From positions 46,572,406-46,636,405 of the forward strand of contig NC_083603.1 of assembly GCF_029168945.1 (NCBI RefSeq): a DNA stretch of 64,000 nt. The letters are read 5' to 3'. Position numbers and translations under genes: made by a program. The notes beneath the pieces were generated by a model. It was given only the letters and a program-made list of their open reading frames with translations, did not search any database and was not told where the DNA came from. Source of the stretch: Cannabis sativa (lineage: Eukaryota; Streptophyta; Magnoliopsida; Rosales; Cannabaceae). Of the stretch, positions 1-10,638 are shown in pieces. Every line of letters starts with the position of its first letter. The first letter of the stretch is position 1.

Positions 1-1
1 C

Positions 2-913
2 TTTACCACAACTCTTGACTCACATTTTAAACTCAAAGACCTTGGCCCATTACACTTTTTTCTTGGCCTTGAAATTGCAAGATGCAACAAAGGCATTTCT
101 GTATCCCAAAGACCCTTCACACTTCAATTATTACAAGAAGCTGGCTGTCTTGCTATCAAACCAGTTTCCACTCCTATGGAGACCAACATCAAACTCAATA
201 ATGAAACTGGCAAATTGCTTACCAATCCCACACAATACCGAAGTCTAATTGGCAAACTTATCTACCTCACTATTACACGGCCAGACATATCTTTTTCAGT
301 CAACAAATTAAGCCAATATCTTCAAAATCCAAGGGAACCTCACCTTCATGCAGCTACCAGAATTCTTCAGTACTTAAAAAGCACTCCTGGTCAAGGACTC
401 TTCTTTCATGCTTCCACTCCCGAACCTATTCATTTACAAGCATTCGCTGATGCTGATTGGGCTGCCTGCATTGACACTAGACGTTCAATTTCAGGATATT
501 GTGTTTTCCTTGGCAAATCACTCATATCATGGAAATCTAAAAAGCAGCCTACTGTATCACGATCATCAGCTGAAGCAGAATATCGATCCATGGCAAACGC
601 TGCTTGTGAAATTACTTGGCTTCACTCCATTCTTCATGACTTTGGAATCCACAACAAACTACCCTCTACCCTGTTTTGTGACAATGCTGCAACAATACAT
701 ATCTCTGAAAATCCTGTCTACCATGAGCGCACCAAACATGTGGAAATCGACTGTCATCTCATTCGGGAAAAGATCAACAATGGCACCATCAAAATGAATC
801 ATGTCTCTTCAAACTCAAATATTGCCGACATCCTTACCAAGCCACTACTACCATCTCAGTTCCACCAGCTTGTATCCAAGATGAACTTAACCAACTTCTA
901 CAGCTCATCTTGA
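2..913 (+). CDS. Ty1-copia pol, C-terminal part (RT tail and RNase H), 5' end outside window
   Basis: The frame is open from the first bases of the window to a TGA at 911-913, about 303 codons. It begins in the last part of the reverse transcriptase (LKDLGPLHFFLGLEI, typical of copia RT). It then passes through the connection region (YRSLIGKLIYLT, TRPDISFSV) to a complete RNase H domain with the motifs ADADWA, SSAEAEYRS, LFCDNAATIHI and KHVEIDCHLIREK. The motif residues of RNase H are in place and there is no stop or frameshift, so this end of the element is young or well preserved. A polypurine tract follows directly at 911-919, which fixes the end of the internal region. The lineage inside copia is not settled. 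Confidence 0.93.
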   Translation, partial: FTTTLDSHFKLKDLGPLHFFLGLEIARCNKGISVSQRPFTLQLLQEAGCLAIKPVSTPMETNIKLNNETGKLLTNPTQYRSLIGKLIYLTITRPDISFSVNKLSQYLQNPREPHLHAATRILQYLKSTPGQGLFFHASTPEPIHLQAFADADWAACIDTRRSISGYCVFLGKSLISWKSKKQPTVSRSSAEAEYRSMANAACEITWLHSILHDFGIHNKLPSTLFCDNAATIHISENPVYHERTKHVEIDCHLIREKINNGTIKMNHVSSNSNIADILTKPLLPSQFHQLVSKMNLTNFYSSS

Positions 914-1106
914 GGGGGACTATTAAATTCAAGATTAGTTAGTGAGTTAGGACTGTTAAGGATGTTAGTTACTCTTTGTTATTCATGTTGTTTTACCAAA
1001 CAACCCTTTTATTTTACTGCTATATATAGTAGGTCATTGTATCCCATTTCATTAATTCTCAAATTGAATAAAATCAAATCAATTTTCCTCTGTCTAAATC
1101 CTAATA
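911..1106 (+). mobile_element. Polypurine tract and short 3' LTR of the copia element
   Basis: The polypurine tract TGAGGGGGAC (911-920) overlaps the pol stop. The presumed LTR starts at 921 with TATTA and ends at about 1106 with TAATA, a short inverted pair. It contains a TATA-like TATATATAG (about 1021) and AATAAA (about 1067). That gives about 186 bp, short for copia. The canonical TG...CA ends are absent, so the borders are tentative. The 5' LTR and target duplication lie outside the window. Confidence 0.55.
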
Positions 1107-2610
1107 ACATATAGAAGATTTGACTGTGCAATGTATTGGCACAAATTTTATGTGCATAGATTAATTATTGCTCGTGTCGTATGCCGTCTATTATAATGTC
1201 GTTTCTGGCAAAGTCACCAGCGAAGGACTTTTTTCTGTAGTTTTTGGTATATTTTGCATGTATATAATCTAAAATAAAAGTGCTCGCAAAATTATAGAGG
1301 CAGTTTTTTTTTTTATTTTTGGACTTACAGCTTCAGTTTTGGCGACGACGGCCATAGGGTCTTTATGCTGGCGTCTTCTTATAAATTTTTTTCAACTTGA
1401 TAATTTTGTGTAAATTATAATTTTTATTATTAGAATTTAATTTTTTCATATATATTATTTAATTATTAATATATTTAAGTTGAGTATAAATTTTTAATTA
1501 ATGTTATTTGTTATTTTATTTTTTTCCACTTAAAATGACTACTTTTTTAATACTGTTTAATTCGCTTCACGTGCAGTTGTATATTTTATTTAGTAATAAA
1601 TATTAAATTTTAAATTTTGATATTTTATATATATTTTTTTAATAATATAAACTTTCACTTTTTTAATTAAGACAAATTAATAAATATTGTAAAAAAAAAG
1701 CAAGCATACAATTTCTTATCTAATAAAAAAAAATGAAAAAAGATATATTTTCAATTGTTATATAGAGAAAAAGAGAGTAAAAATTTAAAAAAAAATCCTT
1801 AAATAAAATAGAAATCTTATAAAAAAAAAATCATATATTTTAAAATTGATGTAATCATCGTCTTGCAGTCGATATTTACATTTAAAACCGTTATCATCAT
1901 ATCTCATCTCTTATAGTCATCATTATATTCAAAGTCATTGTTGTCATTACCGTATTTCACTTGTAATCACTATTATATTTCATATTTTTTAGAAAAATTA
2001 CTATTATATTTCACTTAGGATATTTTTTAGAAAAATTTTATGAGATTTTTATTAGGTTTAGTTAGAGATATTTTTAAGAGATATGTGAATAGTTTATTTT
2101 ATTAATTTTTAAATTATATATAAATATTAATTGAGCAATAAAATAATATTAAATAATTTTAAAAAAATATAATAATATTAAATAAAAAGAGAGAAAGTTA
2201 TATGTTTATTGTTAGTTGTATTAGCATGTCTACCGTTTTAAAAAAAAATGAGTGTATACGACTTATTTTTTTTTAAAAAAAAACAAATGAGTGTATACGA
2301 TTTTTTTAATTAGAATAATTAAAAAAATAAGAGAATTAATAAAAAAAAATATATAGAATATTAAAAATATGTATTTAAAGTGATTTCAAGAAAATAACCT
2401 ATAGTAATTTATAGATTAATATTTTAAATTACTTAATCATTTAATACTTATAAACCTAATAAACCTAATAAAATATATATTTAAAGTGATTTCAAGAAAA
2501 TAACGTAGAGTAATTTATAGATTAATATTTTAAATTAATTAATCATTTAATACTTACAAGTAATTTTAGACTGTCACGTCACCGCCTAATACTTCTCCTT
2601 TATATATATA
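1107..2610 (-). mobile_element. Helitron A (body), 5' end disrupted at 2610; 3' end not identified
   Basis: Read on the minus strand, 2610 downward gives TATATATATAAAGGAGAAG followed by GGCGGTGACGTGAC. This matches the 5' end of plant Helitrons and the ends at 5424 and 31012 in this window. The first four bases (TCTA) sit at 5425-5428, on the far side of Helitron B. Internal sequence at 1690-2000 resembles 3770-3990 inside Helitron B (TTTAAAACCGTT, then an ACCGTATYTCACTTGTA motif), so A and B belong to one family. No gene is visible. I could not find the 3' hairpin and CTRR end, so the left border is open. Confidence 0.55.
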
Positions 2611-2781
2611 CTAGGAAACATGTCGCGCTTCGCAAGCGGTTCTTTGAATTTTTTTACTAATAATATTAATGAAAATTCAATAATAAATAATAAGTGAAAC
2701 ACATCAACATATCATCACTTCATTGTAATCCTTATTAATTTTTTTTTCTTACTTTTAAAATTTTATAAAGAATTATATATT

Positions 2782-3182
2782 AGGCTAGTTTAGATTTTTG
2801 CTCTCTGAACTTTGATATGTACCAAATCATGGCTCGTGAACTTTTAAAGTCGATAAAAAGTCTCCTCAAACTATTGAAATCGTTGGATTTAAGAACTTTT
2901 GTCTAATTTTACTAAAAAAAATCTGACGTGAATGAAAATTTAGGAGCATAATTTGTTACATGTTAATGTTCCAGTGCATGATTTAGTAGATATCAAAGTT
3001 CAAGGGGTACAATTTAGTATAAGGATAATCGACACATTACCAAAATTGAATGAAATTAGTTACAAATCCTTAAATACAACAATCTCAATAGTTCAGGAGG
3101 AATTTTTAACGACCTGGAAAGTTCATGAGACATGATTTGGTACAAGTCAAATTTCAAAAGGCAAAAATCATAATTAGTCTAT
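2782..3182. mobile_element. MITE with about 120-bp imperfect terminal inverted repeats, inside Helitron B
   Basis: The left arm (GATTTTTGC..., then GTACCAAATCATG, GTCGATAAAAAGTC) reappears as the reverse complement of the right arm (GATTTTTGCC, GTACCAAATCATG, GTCGTTAAAAATTC). The match runs over roughly 120 bases per side with many mismatches. Long arms and little spacer suggest a Mutator-like MITE. I see no clean target duplication. The small open frame on the plus strand at 2953-3135 is a by-product of this repeat. Confidence 0.6.
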
Positions 3183-3291
3183 ATATTATTTCTTTTACAA
3201 TATATTAATTTATCAGCATTCTTAAAGGTTATAATAAAAAATCAAGTATTAAAAAAAAAAGATAAATCTACAGAGGAGTTTATAGAAATAT

Positions 3292-3713
3292 ATATATGGG
3301 TGCACTCTTAATGGGTATTACCCATTCATAGGTAATATTAGGAAAATTTGAGTTTTTATGCTTAATTTTTATATTTACTTAGAAATTCTCTCATTTTTAC
3401 ATTATATGGACTGAGGTTATTCCATCGGTTGAAAAAAAAAATAATAAAATAAATTCTTTCACAAAAAAAAAAGATAAAAAAAGATGAGTTTGACTTAAAT
3501 ATTTTATATATATTATATAGTGTAAAAAGAGGTACTTTTTGATATATTTTTAATTAAGTAACTAAATTAAACATAGAAATTCAAATTTCTCTATTATTAT
3601 TTGTCGTCAAATCAAAATCTAATGATTTAATATTTTTAAAATTAATATTTATAGTTAAATTTATTTAGTACCGATCAATGAGTAATACTCATTAAGAAGT
3701 GTTTCATATATAA
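3292..3713. mobile_element. MITE, about 420 bp, inside Helitron B
   Basis: The left end (GGGTGCACTCTTAATGGGTA, from 3298) and the right end (about 3667-3706) are inverted repeats. Read inwards, the right end has ACTTCTTAATGAGTATTACT. The element lies in a TATATA-rich target. There is no coding capacity. The superfamily is unclear because the flanks are too AT-rich for a target duplication to be read. Confidence 0.6.
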
Positions 3714-4559
3714 ATATATATATAATTATCGTACTATTTCTTATCAACAAAAAAAGCACAAAATTATATTTCTTTAAAGTTATAGTGAAAAAAGAATATT
3801 AGAACAGAATTCTCACACAAAATAGAGATCTATAGGAAAAAAATAATAAAATAAATCTATATAATACTTTCATTTGATTTTAAAACCGTTGTTGTTACTG
3901 TAATTGACTTATAATTACTATTACATTTAAAGCTGGTGTTATCACCGTATCTCACTTGTAGTCATTGTTATTGAATTCAAATTATATATCGTAAGATTTT
4001 AAATTAATATTTGTTAAATTTAGTTAATTCGAATAATTTTTTATTTTTTATATATTATTTCTTCATTTATTTTTGAAATCGATTTAAATCTTTAAATTAA
4101 AAATCTTTATATTTAAAATTTTTGAAAGATAATTAATATTAAAAAATGATTAAAAAAATTTTAAAAAAATAAATAAATAGATATGCAAAATTGTGGAAAT
4201 TTATATGTGCATGTAATTATTATAAACTATTCTAAAGCCACCAAATTTAATATTTGGATTTATATTCCGTTGAAAAAAAATATATATAAACATGCTTCAA
4301 ATGAAAAATATAGGTATTGTTTGAATAATTAATTTCAATATTAAATAAAAAGAAACTAAATAAATTGAAAAGAAAAAAAACAAAATACATAGATGACACT
4401 TAATTAAGATTTTATGATTATAGCAATTGAATTAAGATTTTATCATTATATCATAATTATAAAGTGCAGTATAATTATATCAACATCTACAATCACTCCA
4501 CTAATTATAATACAAAATGGTATGAAAATAAGTAAAGACTAAGAAATCAATAAGAAGCG

Positions 4560-4740
4560 TCTTAAAAAAATGTTTTATAACTTAACAATATCCTTCTTAA
4601 CTCTCATAGTCTTGCCGCACTGAACATGAACTTTCACGTTGGCTTTACGACTATTTACCTTGATTCACTCAATTCTCACCACATACAAAAGCTTTCAAGT
4701 ATCAGAAAGGTCGAGCAATCCCATCTACAAAATAAATAAA
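4560..4740 (-). other. Possible captured coding fragment in Helitron B
   Basis: This stretch is less AT-rich than its surroundings. On the minus strand it reads as a short open peptide after a TGA (KVNSRKANVKVHVQCGKT and a few more residues). Plant Helitrons often carry pieces of host genes. I do not recognise the parent gene, and a 28-residue reading could be chance. Confidence 0.2.
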
Positions 4741-5902
4741 AAAAGAAAACAAATAAAGATAATTCAAATATTGACCAATAAGAAAGGAATTAGAAGAAAA
4801 AATAAACACACTTAAAAGTAAGAGAAATAATCATAACTTTTTGAAAACAAAGAAATAACTAAGATTGTAATTTATAATTGTATATATACAATTAAATAAA
4901 TCAATTTGCATAAAAATAAAGGAGAACAGTAAAAGATGAGAGAGTTGTTGGGAGAGAGATATGTATACACCATCAAATAGATCAATTTACAAAAAAAAAA
5001 AATAGAATATGGGAGAGCGATTGAGAGAGAGGTAGAAATATATTTTTAGGTAGAATTTTGTTATGGTAGTCTTAATTTATAGAAAAGGGAGTAGATTAAT
5101 TTGCATAAAATAAAATAAAAGAAAATTAGAGAAAGTTTAGGATTAGATATTTTAGTTTTTTTAAATTAAATATAAAAAACATAACACCATACCTAATTTC
5201 TTAGAGAAAGTATGATTTAGATTTTTTTTTTTAATTTTTTAAATTATTATTAATTAACAGTTTTTAAAAAGTATGAATAAAAAATTATTAAATATCAATC
5301 ATCAATATTAATAAAGCTAATAAAAAATGAGAAAATAAAGAAGAGAATAGATAGAGGCTTTTAGAGTGATTTCGGGGTGACATGTCACCGCCTCATATTT
5401 CTCCTTCATATATATATATATAGATAGATTGTATACGAAGCTTATGGGTTTCTCTCTCTCTCTTGCGTATACGAAGGGGTAGGGTTTTCTTTCTCTCGCA
5501 GGTCGCCGATTCAGGGAGTACAACTCAATCGTCTCTGGAGGGTTCACGGCGATTGTAGGCTCTGCTCGTTGGTGACGACAGATGGACGTTGGTTTCTCCT
5601 CTGCTCGCAGTCGATGACGGACGTTGGTTTCTTGCTACTGCTATCCATGTTGGACGACGACAGAGGATGGAGTTTCTTCCCTGCTCGTTTAGGCGCTCGA
5701 CAGAGGACGGTGGACGGATGACAATTTTAGGGAGGCAATTTACTGATTTTGTTTCTGCTAATGCAGAATTAATTATTAAACTAAGGGTTTTCATATAAAA
5801 GTCTTGTCTTTTGACATGGTTCTATAGTTTCTCTCATCGGTTTTGTTTTTTGGTTTCTGGCGTTAGTTATTGGTTCTTGATTCTGGGTTTGTTCAGTTGT
5901 CC

Positions 5903-6680
5903 ATGGCGTCGAGCAGTTATCAACGAATGGAGGTAGCGGAGAATATGGCGCGTATCGACGATGAAGAAGAGGCGGTCTTGTCCTACGATGCTAGTGATAC
6001 TACGGGGAATGATTATGATGATCGATGGTGCATTGTTGGAAGGTTCTTGATAGAAAGATCCATTGATTTTGATGTTATGCAACATTTGATGGCATCTCTT
6101 TGGCAATCGGGTAAAGGAATGATTGTTAAAGAATTGGATACTAATCGATACTTGTTTCAATTCTACCATGAGTTAGATATTCAAAGCATGATTGATCGTA
6201 GCCCGTGGACGTTCAACAAGTTCTTGCTGATTTTTAAAAGGCTGAGGAAAGGAGAAGATCCGAGAATGATAGAGTTGAATGAGGTTGATATGTGGGTACA
6301 GCTACATGATCTTCGATCGGGATTTAAAACGGCAAAAATAGTCACGGATATTGCAAATTATATTGGTAAGTTTGTTGAATCGGATGAGAAGAACTTCTTG
6401 GGGGTTATGGAGAGATTATTTACGTGTTCATGTTACCATCAATGTTATGAGGCCACTTAAGAGGCGTATGAAGTTGCGAAACACAGAGGGTATCCAATTT
6501 TGGGTGAACTTCAAGTATGAACACCTCCTACATTCTTTTTATAATGGGCCATTCGGATAAATTATGCCCTCGACGCTTTGATGTCCCAGATGGAAGGATT
6601 GTTAAACCATATGGGGAATGGATGAGGGTCAAGCCAGTACGTAAGAATCATACAATTGGAGCTAAGTGGCTGAAGTAATT
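5903..6680 (+). pseudogene. LINE ORF1 (DUF4283 and damaged zinc knuckle)
   Basis: From the Met at 5903 the frame encodes the DUF4283 domain found in plant LINE ORF1 proteins. Visible landmarks are WCIVGRFL, MASLWQ, FQFYHELDI, RSPWTFNKFLL and VDMWVQLHDL. A frameshift near 6400 moves the reading into the next frame (LRVHVTINVMRPLKRRMKL, then GIQFWVNFKYEHL). A second shift near 6535 leads to GHSDKLCPRR. The CCHC knuckle that should follow YEHLP has lost its first two cysteines, and only the GH...C half remains. The acidic linker after it is open at 6682-7098. ORF1 would bind the LINE RNA; this copy is dead. Confidence 0.82.
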
Positions 6681-7079
6681 CATGGTGGCTATGGAAGATG
6701 ATACTGGTAATGATGCTACCATGGCTGTCGGATTGGTTCATCGTTCAAAGGCAAGGGAAGAATCGGCTACAGGTGGCGGCATAAAAATCCCTATGATTAT
6801 GGAGGAAAACATGGGTCAACAAGGAGATAAATGTGGACAGTTAGAAAGATCAATGATTACTAGAAATATCCCTATAAACGTGGAGAGGGATATGTTGACT
6901 GATTTAAATCATGAAATAAATACTCAAAATGAAGAGGATTGTTTATTGGTGGTTGATTTAAAAAGAAGGAGAATGGAGTTGGGCTTAATAGATAGGCCGA
7001 ATGAAGTGGGGGATGAGGTGGATATGAACCAAGTTGAGGAGGGTTCATATAACACATGCTTGGTGGGTGTTGGTATCCA

Positions 7080-7589
7080 AGCCCACTGCCCATTATAAAA
7101 ATCTTATCATGGAATTGTCATGGGCTTGGGAATCCATGGGCTGTTCAATTCCTTAAGGATCTTGTGATCCAAAAGCAACCCAGTTTAATTTTCCTATGTG
7201 AAACTCTCAGTAATCGGGCTCAGCTTGAGAGGGTTCGGGTTTCCTTAGGGTTTGAAGGAATGATGGTGGTGGATGTGCAAGGAAGAAGTGGAGGTATTGC
7301 GTTACTTCAGAAGGTTGAAGAGGAGGTTTCGGTCCTGGGATTCTGACTTAATTATATTGATGTAAGAGTTTCAATTGAGGGTATGGCGGAATGGAGGTTT
7401 ACGGGGCTGTATGGGGAACCAAATAGAGGGCTTCGTATGACAACTTGGAATCTTTTGCGCTCCTTGGCTGCTAACTTAAGCTTACCTTGGTGCGTAATGG
7501 GCAACATGAATAATGTGTGTGCTCATGAGGATAAAAAGGGAGGGAATTGGTATCCTAATTTCTTAATAAATGGGTTTCAGCAGTCTTAA
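7080..7589 (+). pseudogene. LINE ORF2 endonuclease, N-terminal part only
   Basis: The frame shows the start of an L1-type endonuclease/exonuclease/phosphatase fold: ILSWNCHGLGNP, then IFLCETLSN (catalytic Asn and Glu motifs), GRSGGIALL and WRFTGLYGEP. A TGA at 7344-7346 interrupts it, and the same frame continues after it. The motif normally read as GDFNE is GNMNN here, so a catalytic Asp has become Asn. The frame ends at LINGFQQS, where the residue order of the family breaks off. There is no reverse transcriptase. Confidence 0.82.
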
Positions 7590-8156
7590 AATAATAACAT
7601 TTATTATTTATTTTGGGTTAAGATAATTTTTGTCTTAATTTGATTTTAAGTTTGAATTTAAATTTTAAATCTAAAATCAATTATATTTATTTAATTTAAA
7701 TATAAATTTTAATAAATAAATATCCATATACACTTTGATATTTTAGTATAATTATTAAAAAAATAATAAAACTATTTTATTATTTATTAGTTAATAATTA
7801 AGATAGTTATTATTTGAATTTAGAATTGAAATAATAATCATGATATTTATTTAAAATCTAAATTCAAATAAATATCCTAAAACAATCTTAATTATTTACA
7901 TTAAATAATTAATAGATAATTTATAGTGTATATACTATATACATTATATTATATATACATAATATATATACTATATATTCAAAATATATATATGATTTTT
8001 GGGTATTAATGAAAAAGGGGGTCGACCACCACCATTGATTGTTGTGGCTAGTGGCTTGACAGCCACTAGGCCAGCGGTGGCCATGGATACACAAGGAGAG
8101 GAGCTCGCACGACCGCACAGGGAGGAGCAACCATCAATCAAGTCTCGTACGACCTG
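7590..8156 (-). mobile_element. Internal part of a non-autonomous LTR element, left of the solo LTR
   Basis: The stretch is AT-rich except for 8010-8156. It continues past the solo LTR at 10063, because the 5-bp duplication AATAG joins the two sides. I see no coding frame. The PBS and LTR of this element lie at 10625-11260, so the host element is on the minus strand. No 3' LTR was found next to the LINE border, so the element is truncated here. Confidence 0.4.
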
Positions 8157-8161
8157 AATAG

Positions 8162-8493
8162 TGTTGGAATTATTTTACCAGGATCTTAGATTTACTAACA
8201 AGTATGTTATTTAACATCCTAAATATGAACTTAAAAAACGATATGAAATAAACACATATAAAGTATAAGAAACCTTTACAGTGGTTGCAGCGGAATATAA
8301 TGTCTCCTTCCACTCAGATCTCTAACCCTTGTATCCTTTCTGTAGTAGAGTATCACCAAGATCTGAGTCTGAATCTCCTTCTCTTGAAACTGGATTCTTC
8401 ACAGCCTTACACACTATGATTGAGTACTACTTGATGTGTGTGGGCACTCACTCTTTTCACTATGTGGCTTCGGTTTAGAAGAGAGAGAGAGAT

Positions 8494-8571
<78 letters not shown>

Positions 8572-10057
8572 TTCAGCTAGGGTTAGTGAAGGAGGCTCAA
8601 ATTTTATCTGATCATCTTTTCCCTAAAGCCATCACTACCTATTTACAGGAAACCACCTAGGGTTAGGTTAGATTTAATTAGCATTAAAATAATGGAAAAA
8701 ATAAAGTGGCAATATCTTGTGTAGTGGTCGGCCACATGAATTGGATTGGGCCCCACTTTGCAATTTTGCCATTTTCTCATTTTCCCATCTTATTTTCTCA
8801 TTTTCCAATTTAACCACTTAATTATTAAATAATATTGTCATTTAATATACTTATTAATTAGACTAATCAAAGTCTCTTAATTAACAAGTAAACCCTAGAA
8901 ACTCTTTCTTCACAATTAAGCCATTGCTTAGTGAAAATTTATAAACTAGACATAGTCCAATTTTAGAATTATAATTGATTAATTAAAATCAATTAACTGA
9001 GTCTTACAAGTAGTATTGTCTCAACTAGTATGAGGACCATGGGCCTATATATCTGAGCTTCTAATAAGCAGCTCCAGAATTTACTAAGTAAATTCACTGA
9101 CTTATTAATTCCTTGTTGCATCCACCATATAACTTGGAATTGCACTCTCAGTTATATAAAACGCTCTATATGTTCCACGATATAGATACGCTATCAGTTA
9201 TCCATTTGTTATAATCTCAATAATCAATGATCCTCTATAGATGATCTACATTGTATAGGGATTAAATTACCGTTACACCCTTCAATGTATTTTATCCTTA
9301 AAACACTTAGCCATCTATAAATGATATTTCAGTGAACTAAACATAATCACTGAAATGAGTAGTACTCAACCTTTTATCTCTGTTTAGCCAAGTTCGAAGG
9401 AAATCATCATTTCACTTCTATGTGCTAGATAGAAGCTATAAATTTCATATCTATGTTTAGCGCTCCCACTCAATTGCACTACCATGTTCCCAAAATGTAC
9501 GTATCACCCTGACCAAAAAGTAGGCTTAACTAACAAATCAAAGAACATGTATAATACTCTTGAGATCGAACCTAACCATGTCAGGATTAAGATCATTTGA
9601 TCTAGGATCAACTAGGTGATATTGAATTGAATAGATATTACGGTAAGTTTAACATATCTGATTCAAAGTTCAATATCGGTCCCTTCCGATGCATACTCCA
9701 TGCATCCAACCCAAGCATTACTTTAACCAATGCCCTGGAAAGGACATAGCACTTATCCAAGGTGCAAGTAAACTATGTTGTAGATTATCATATCAGTTAA
9801 ACCCTGTATACTGATAAATCTAGAAATATATATTTAATCACATAATCTTGATTACTTTCCACTGTGCTGACGACACAATAAACAAGAATATAAATGTGAT
9901 AAGGATTTGGATGAATTTATAAATCAAATAAACATATAAATGATAACATGAACCAAATGACACAATAAGTGATAAAAATACTTCTGTTTCTTTATTGATA
10001 TTTAAAAGATAGAGATTACGTTGAAATAGAGTTTTATTTAAGGCATAAAACCCAACA
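8162..10057 (-). mobile_element. Solo LTR, 1,896 bp, copia-like, with 5-bp target duplication
   Basis: The ends are TGTTGG (8162) and CCAACA (10057). They are flanked by a perfect direct repeat AATAG at 8157-8161 and 10058-10062. No PBS, polypurine tract or coding sequence lies inside, so it is one LTR left after recombination between the two LTRs of a full element. The orientation is inferred from the end TGTTGGGTTTTATGCC on the minus strand, a common start for long copia LTRs. A truncated copy of the same family lies at 54569-55345. A (GA)n tract lies at 8480-8570. Confidence 0.85.
8480..8570. repeat. (GA)n microsatellite, about 90 bp
   Basis: Nearly uninterrupted GA dinucleotides inside the solo LTR, with one GATAGAAA interruption near the start. 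Likely to be length-variable. Confidence 0.97.
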
Positions 10058-10062
10058 AATAG

Positions 10063-10638
10063 ACCCTAATGGGTCTATCTCCAATGGTCATGTTCATGGC
10101 ACTAGGGACGTGATGCATGTGCCATCATGCATGCAATGTGACCGTGGCTGGGAATGCTCACAGAGGAGCTACGGTGGTCAAACCACCTCCTCCTCGTCAC
10201 ATGATGTTGATCTCAGGGAACCCAACCCCTTGATGTGATCATCTCCTTTATGGGGCAGAGGGCACGAAACTTGAGAAGAAGAATGGTTAGGGTTCCTCCA
10301 TGAATTCGAGCTCACATGCATGGTCGGATTTCAAAATTAGATAACAAGCTCACACGCTATGAAAATTATAATGTATAATTTTTACGTAAAAATTTAATTT
10401 TAAAAATAAATAAATTACATAAAAATTCATATGCCCCAAATTAGTTTACATTATTTTCTAAAAAAAATAATAACAAAACCTACATCCAATTATACCATAT
10501 AATTAACGATTCATCACCTCTCTTAAATTTACAATAAAATTACCATCCATTTACATACATATCACATATATAATAATACATAAAACCCACCCAAGATTTA
10601 ATGTATACACATTCATAGAACTACTCTTGATACTAATT
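10063..10638 (-). mobile_element. Internal region and diverged PBS of the non-autonomous LTR element
   Basis: On the minus strand, 10638 downward reads ATTAGTATCAAGAG directly after the LTR end ...ACTAACA. This is a decayed form of the initiator-tRNA-Met primer binding site (TGGTATCAGAGC). The remainder is non-coding: an AT-rich part, then a GC-richer part at 10060-10320 that matches no protein I know. Confidence 0.5.

Larger units (their letters stand above)
2611..5424 (-). mobile_element. Helitron B, non-autonomous, inserted into Helitron A
   Basis: Both ends can be read on the minus strand. The 5' end at 5424 is TCTATATATATATATGAAGG, followed by GGCGGTGACATGTCACC. The 3' end carries a hairpin CGCTT-GCG-AAGCG (2627-2639), then about 12 bases, then CTAG at 2611-2614, followed by T. 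This is the expected Helitron structure (TC start, hairpin, CTRR end, insertion between A and T). The element is 2,814 bp. It has no Rep/helicase frame and so depends on a helper. It contains two MITEs (about 2782-3182 and 3292-3713). Confidence 0.72.
5429..7589 (+). mobile_element. L1-type LINE fragment: 5' UTR, ORF1 and endonuclease; RT missing
   Basis: The sequence starts at the Helitron border and is distinctly more GC-rich. It runs through an untranslated leader (about 5430-5870), a DUF4283 ORF1 and the first part of an apurinic-type endonuclease. It then stops abruptly at about 7587 inside the endonuclease. The reverse transcriptase, C-terminal zinc knuckle and poly(A) tail are all absent. 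LINE copies usually lose their 5' end, so loss of the 3' half points to later deletion or replacement by the neighbouring LTR element. Confidence 0.8.

Noticed and set aside
5525..5798. Overlapping open frames on both strands in the GC-richer leader of the LINE
   Set aside because: Both lie in the 5' UTR of the LINE. Base composition alone explains them.
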